A program made the position numbers and the translations under genes. From contig NZ_BPFX01000003.1 in assembly GCF_019655855.1 (NCBI RefSeq), forward strand, positions 186,001 through 250,000: a stretch of DNA of 64,000 bases, in the 5' to 3' direction. The notes beneath the pieces are model-generated. The model was not told the origin of the DNA and did not search any database. It saw only the letters and a program-made list of their open reading frames with translations. Below are positions 61,626-64,000 of the stretch, piece after piece; the stretch's first letter is position 1, and each line of letters opens with the position of its first letter. This DNA is from Pseudomonas paralcaligenes (GTDB lineage: Bacteria; Pseudomonadota; Gammaproteobacteria; Pseudomonadales; Pseudomonadaceae).

Positions 61626-64000
61626 GTGATCTCGAAGTTCTTCATCGATCGGCCGGTGTTCGCCACCGTCATTTCCGTGGTCATCATCCTGGCCGGCCTG
61701 GCGGCGATGAAGGCCCTGCCCATCGCCCAGTACCCGCAGATCCTGCCGCCCCAGGTGTCGGTGTCGGCCAGCTACCCGGGCGCCAGCGCCCAGGTCATCG
61801 CCGAGACCGTGGCGGCGCCGCTGGAGCAGCAGATCAACGGCGTCGAGGGCATGATCTACCAGCTGTCCAACTCGGCGGCCAGCGGTGCCATGAGCCTGTC
61901 GGTGTACTTCGAGGTGGGGCGCGACCCGGACCAGGCCACCATCGACGTCAACAACCGGGTGCAGGCCGCCCTGGCCAAGCTGCCGGAGGAAGTGCGCCGG
62001 CAGGGCGTGAAGGTGGAGAAGAAGTCCTCGGACATCCTCCAGGTGGTCGCCCTGTACTCGCCGGACGACTCCAAGGACCCGGTGTTCATCTCCAACTACG
62101 CGCTGATCAACGTCATCGACGAACTCAAGCGCCTGCCCGGCGTCGGCGACGTCAGCCAGTTCGGCTCCAAGGACTACTCCATGCGCATCTGGCTGCGGCC
62201 GGACAAGCTGGCCCAGTACGACCTGACGCCGACCGACGTGGTCAACGCCATCCGCGAGCAGAACTCCCAGTTCGCTGCCGGCAGCTTCGGCCAGCAGCCG
62301 CTGCAGACGCCCCAGGACTTCACCTACACGGTGACCACCCAGGGCCGCTTCAAGGACCCGAAGGAATTCGAGAGCGTGATCCTGCGCTCCGACGCCACCG
62401 GCGCCAGCCTGCTGCTGCGCGACGTGGCGCGCATCGAGCTGGGTGCCCAGGACTACTCCCTGGTGACCTCGCTCAACGGCCAGCAGAACGCCGCGTTCGG
62501 CGTCTACCTGCAGCCCGGCGCCAACGCCCTGGACACCGCCGAGGCGGTGCGCAGCGCGATGGAGCGGCTGGCCAAGCGCTTCCCCGAGGGCATCGCCTAC
62601 AAGATTCCCTACGACACCACCAAGTTCGTCGAGGTCTCCATCGAGGAGGTGATCCACACCTTCTTCGAGGCACTGGTGCTGGTGGTGCTGGTGGTGTTCA
62701 TCTTCCTGCAGAACTGGCGCGCCACGCTGATCCCGGTGCTGGCGATCCCGGTGTCGCTGGTCGGCACCTTCGCCGGCATGTACCTGCTGGGCTTCTCGAT
62801 CAACCTGCTGACCCTGTTCGGCATGGTGCTGGCGATCGGCATCGTGGTGGACGACGCCATCGTGGTGATCGAGAACGTCGAGCGGGTGATGCGCACCAAG
62901 AAGCTCGGCGCCCGCGAGGCGGCCATCGAGGCGATGGAGGAGGTGACCGGGCCGATCATCGCCATCGTGCTGGTGCTGTGCGCGGTGTTCGTGCCGGTGG
63001 GCTTCCTCGGCGGCCTGGCCGGGGAGATGTACAAGCAGTTCGCGATCACCATCGCGGTGTCGGTGGTGATCTCCGGCATCGTCGCGCTGACCCTGTCGCC
63101 GGCGCTCTGCGCCCTGCTGCTGAAGGACGAGCACCGCGAGCCGGCCGCGCCGTTCCGCGTCTTCAACCGCTTCTTCGAGCGCATGACCGAGGGCTACGGC
63201 GCCGGCGTGGCGTTCTTCCTGCGGCGCTCGCTGATCGGCCTGCTGCTGTTCGGCGGGATGATCGCGCTGATCGTCGTGCTGTTCGGCCGGGTGCCCGGCT
63301 CGCTGGTGCCGGACGAGGACCAGGGCTACGTGATCAACGCCTACTTCCTGCCGCCGGCGGCCTCGGTCAACCGCACCGACGCGCTGACCCACGACTTCAC
63401 CGAGCAACTGATGAAGCACCCGGCGGTGCAGGACGTGGTCACCTTCGCCGGCTTCGACGTGCTGACCTTCGGCCTGCGCAGCAACGCGGGCGTTTCCTTC
63501 GTACCGCTCAAGGACTGGTCCGAACGCACCACGGACGAGACCGACGCGCGCAACCTGACCCGCACCTTCATGGGCATGGGGCTGAAGGAGAAGGATGGCG
63601 TGGTGATGAGCTTCAACCCGCCGCCGATCACCGGCATGAGCACCACCGGCGGTTTCGAGGGCTACATCCAGGACCGCGCCGGCGGCAGCGTCGAGCAGCT
63701 GCAGGAGAAGGTCCAGGCCTTCCTCGGTGCCGCCCAGAAGCGCCCCGAGCTGGCCGGCGTGCAGAGCACCTTCAGCGCCAACGTGCCGCAGTACTACATC
63801 GACCTCGACCGCACCAAGGCGCGCGCCTTGGGCGTGTCGATCAGCGATGTGTTCACCGCCATGCAGTCCACCTTCGGCAGCTACTACGTCAACGACTTCA
63901 CCCTGTACGGTCGTACCTGGCAGGTCAGCCTGCAGTCGGAGTCGGAGTTCCGTCGCAAGCCCGAGGACCTGTCCCAGGTCTACGTGCGCGCCAGCGGCGG
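61626..64000 (+). CDS. RND (HAE1) multidrug efflux permease, 3' end beyond the window
   Basis: The first 791 residues of an AcrB/MexB-type pump of about 1,040 residues. GTG start at 61626 ([20 protein letters not shown] as first helix) after AGGAG. Proton-relay Asp409-Asp410 in [15 protein letters not shown]; docking and pore domains visible. It expels hydrophobic drugs with the adaptor and an outer-membrane channel, whose gene is probably just outside the window. MexQ-like by general appearance, but that assignment is uncertain. Confidence 0.92.
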   Translation, partial: MISKFFIDRPVFATVISVVIILAGLAAMKALPIAQYPQILPPQVSVSASYPGASAQVIAETVAAPLEQQINGVEGMIYQLSNSAASGAMSLSVYFEVGRDPDQATIDVNNRVQAALAKLPEEVRRQGVKVEKKSSDILQVVALYSPDDSKDPVFISNYALINVIDELKRLPGVGDVSQFGSKDYSMRIWLRPDKLAQYDLTPTDVVNAIREQNSQFAAGSFGQQPLQTPQDFTYTVTTQGRFKDPKEFESVILRSDATGASLLLRDVARIELGAQDYSLVTSLNGQQNAAFGVYLQPGANALDTAEAVRSAMERLAKRFPEGIAYKIPYDTTKFVEVSIEEVIHTFFEALVLVVLVVFIFLQNWRATLIPVLAIPVSLVGTFAGMYLLGFSINLLTLFGMVLAIGIVVDDAIVVIENVERVMRTKKLGAREAAIEAMEEVTGPIIAIVLVLCAVFVPVGFLGGLAGEMYKQFAITIAVSVVISGIVALTLSPALCALLLKDEHREPAAPFRVFNRFFERMTEGYGAGVAFFLRRSLIGLLLFGGMIALIVVLFGRVPGSLVPDEDQGYVINAYFLPPAASVNRTDALTHDFTEQLMKHPAVQDVVTFAGFDVLTFGLRSNAGVSFVPLKDWSERTTDETDARNLTRTFMGMGLKEKDGVVMSFNPPPITGMSTTGGFEGYIQDRAGGSVEQLQEKVQAFLGAAQKRPELAGVQSTFSANVPQYYIDLDRTKARALGVSISDVFTAMQSTFGSYYVNDFTLYGRTWQVSLQSESEFRRKPEDLSQVYVRASG

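Overview
The window is high-GC (roughly two thirds G+C by eye) Gammaproteobacterial DNA, almost certainly a chromosomal segment of a Pseudomonas species. The evidence is gene content: an AmiE nearly identical in its recognisable stretches to the P. aeruginosa amidase, the DesT/desCB desaturase locus, FtnA, TonB2-ExbB-ExbD, CueR/CopA/CopZ and Pseudomonas-type palindromic repeats (GTGGGAGCGG, GTAGGGTGCGC, CCTGCGCGGG and CTCTCCC families). No rRNA, tRNA, CRISPR array, prophage or intact insertion sequence was seen. Both ends cut genes (an NCS1-type permease at the left, an RND pump at the right).

Left part (1-12.3 kb): a short-chain amide/urea utilisation locus. A divergent NCS1 permease is followed by a UrtABCDE-type ABC importer, formamidase FmdA, zinc-ribbon FmdB, aliphatic amidase AmiE, an AmiB-like AAA ATPase and a RhlE-type helicase. 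A TACGTC-N4-GACGTA palindrome lies before both the transporter operon and fmdA. From 12.3 to 21.2 kb come housekeeping or signalling genes: a PAS protein with a CheC-like response regulator, a TPR protein, a LOG hydrolase, a periplasmic binding-like protein, the desT-desCB locus with two operators, and a methyltransferase/YbhN pair.

Middle part (21.5-35.8 kb): an FdhF/YdeP-type molybdoenzyme with FdhD; an ECF42-type sigma factor with DGPF, DUF899, SnoaL-like and SRPBCC neighbours; YadGH export ABC transporter; ferritin FtnA; an IS110 remnant in an AT-rich patch; TonB-ExbB-ExbD; a glutathione S-transferase and an AraC regulator.

The most interesting part is 36.1-48.4 kb. A TonB-dependent receptor and a DszA-like flavin monooxygenase face a convergent operon of two DszB-like proteins, an MFS carrier and an SsuBC-type ABC importer. 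An SsuD-like monooxygenase and a divergent class II aldolase-like gene lie upstream. One DszB homologue has a single cysteine at the catalytic position and keeps the His and Arg of the desulfinase site; its tandem paralogue has Ser there. Three sigma-54 type promoters sit before the operons. I infer an organosulfur (sulfone/sulfinate/sulfonate) scavenging system of unknown substrate.

Right part (48.7-64 kb): a FecI-FecR-regulated TonB receptor divergent from a Fur-box-preceded siderophore receptor, the CueR/CopA/CopZ copper locus with two CueR-type promoters having 19-bp spacers, a repeat-filled stretch, and a TetR-controlled RND efflux system cut by the window end.
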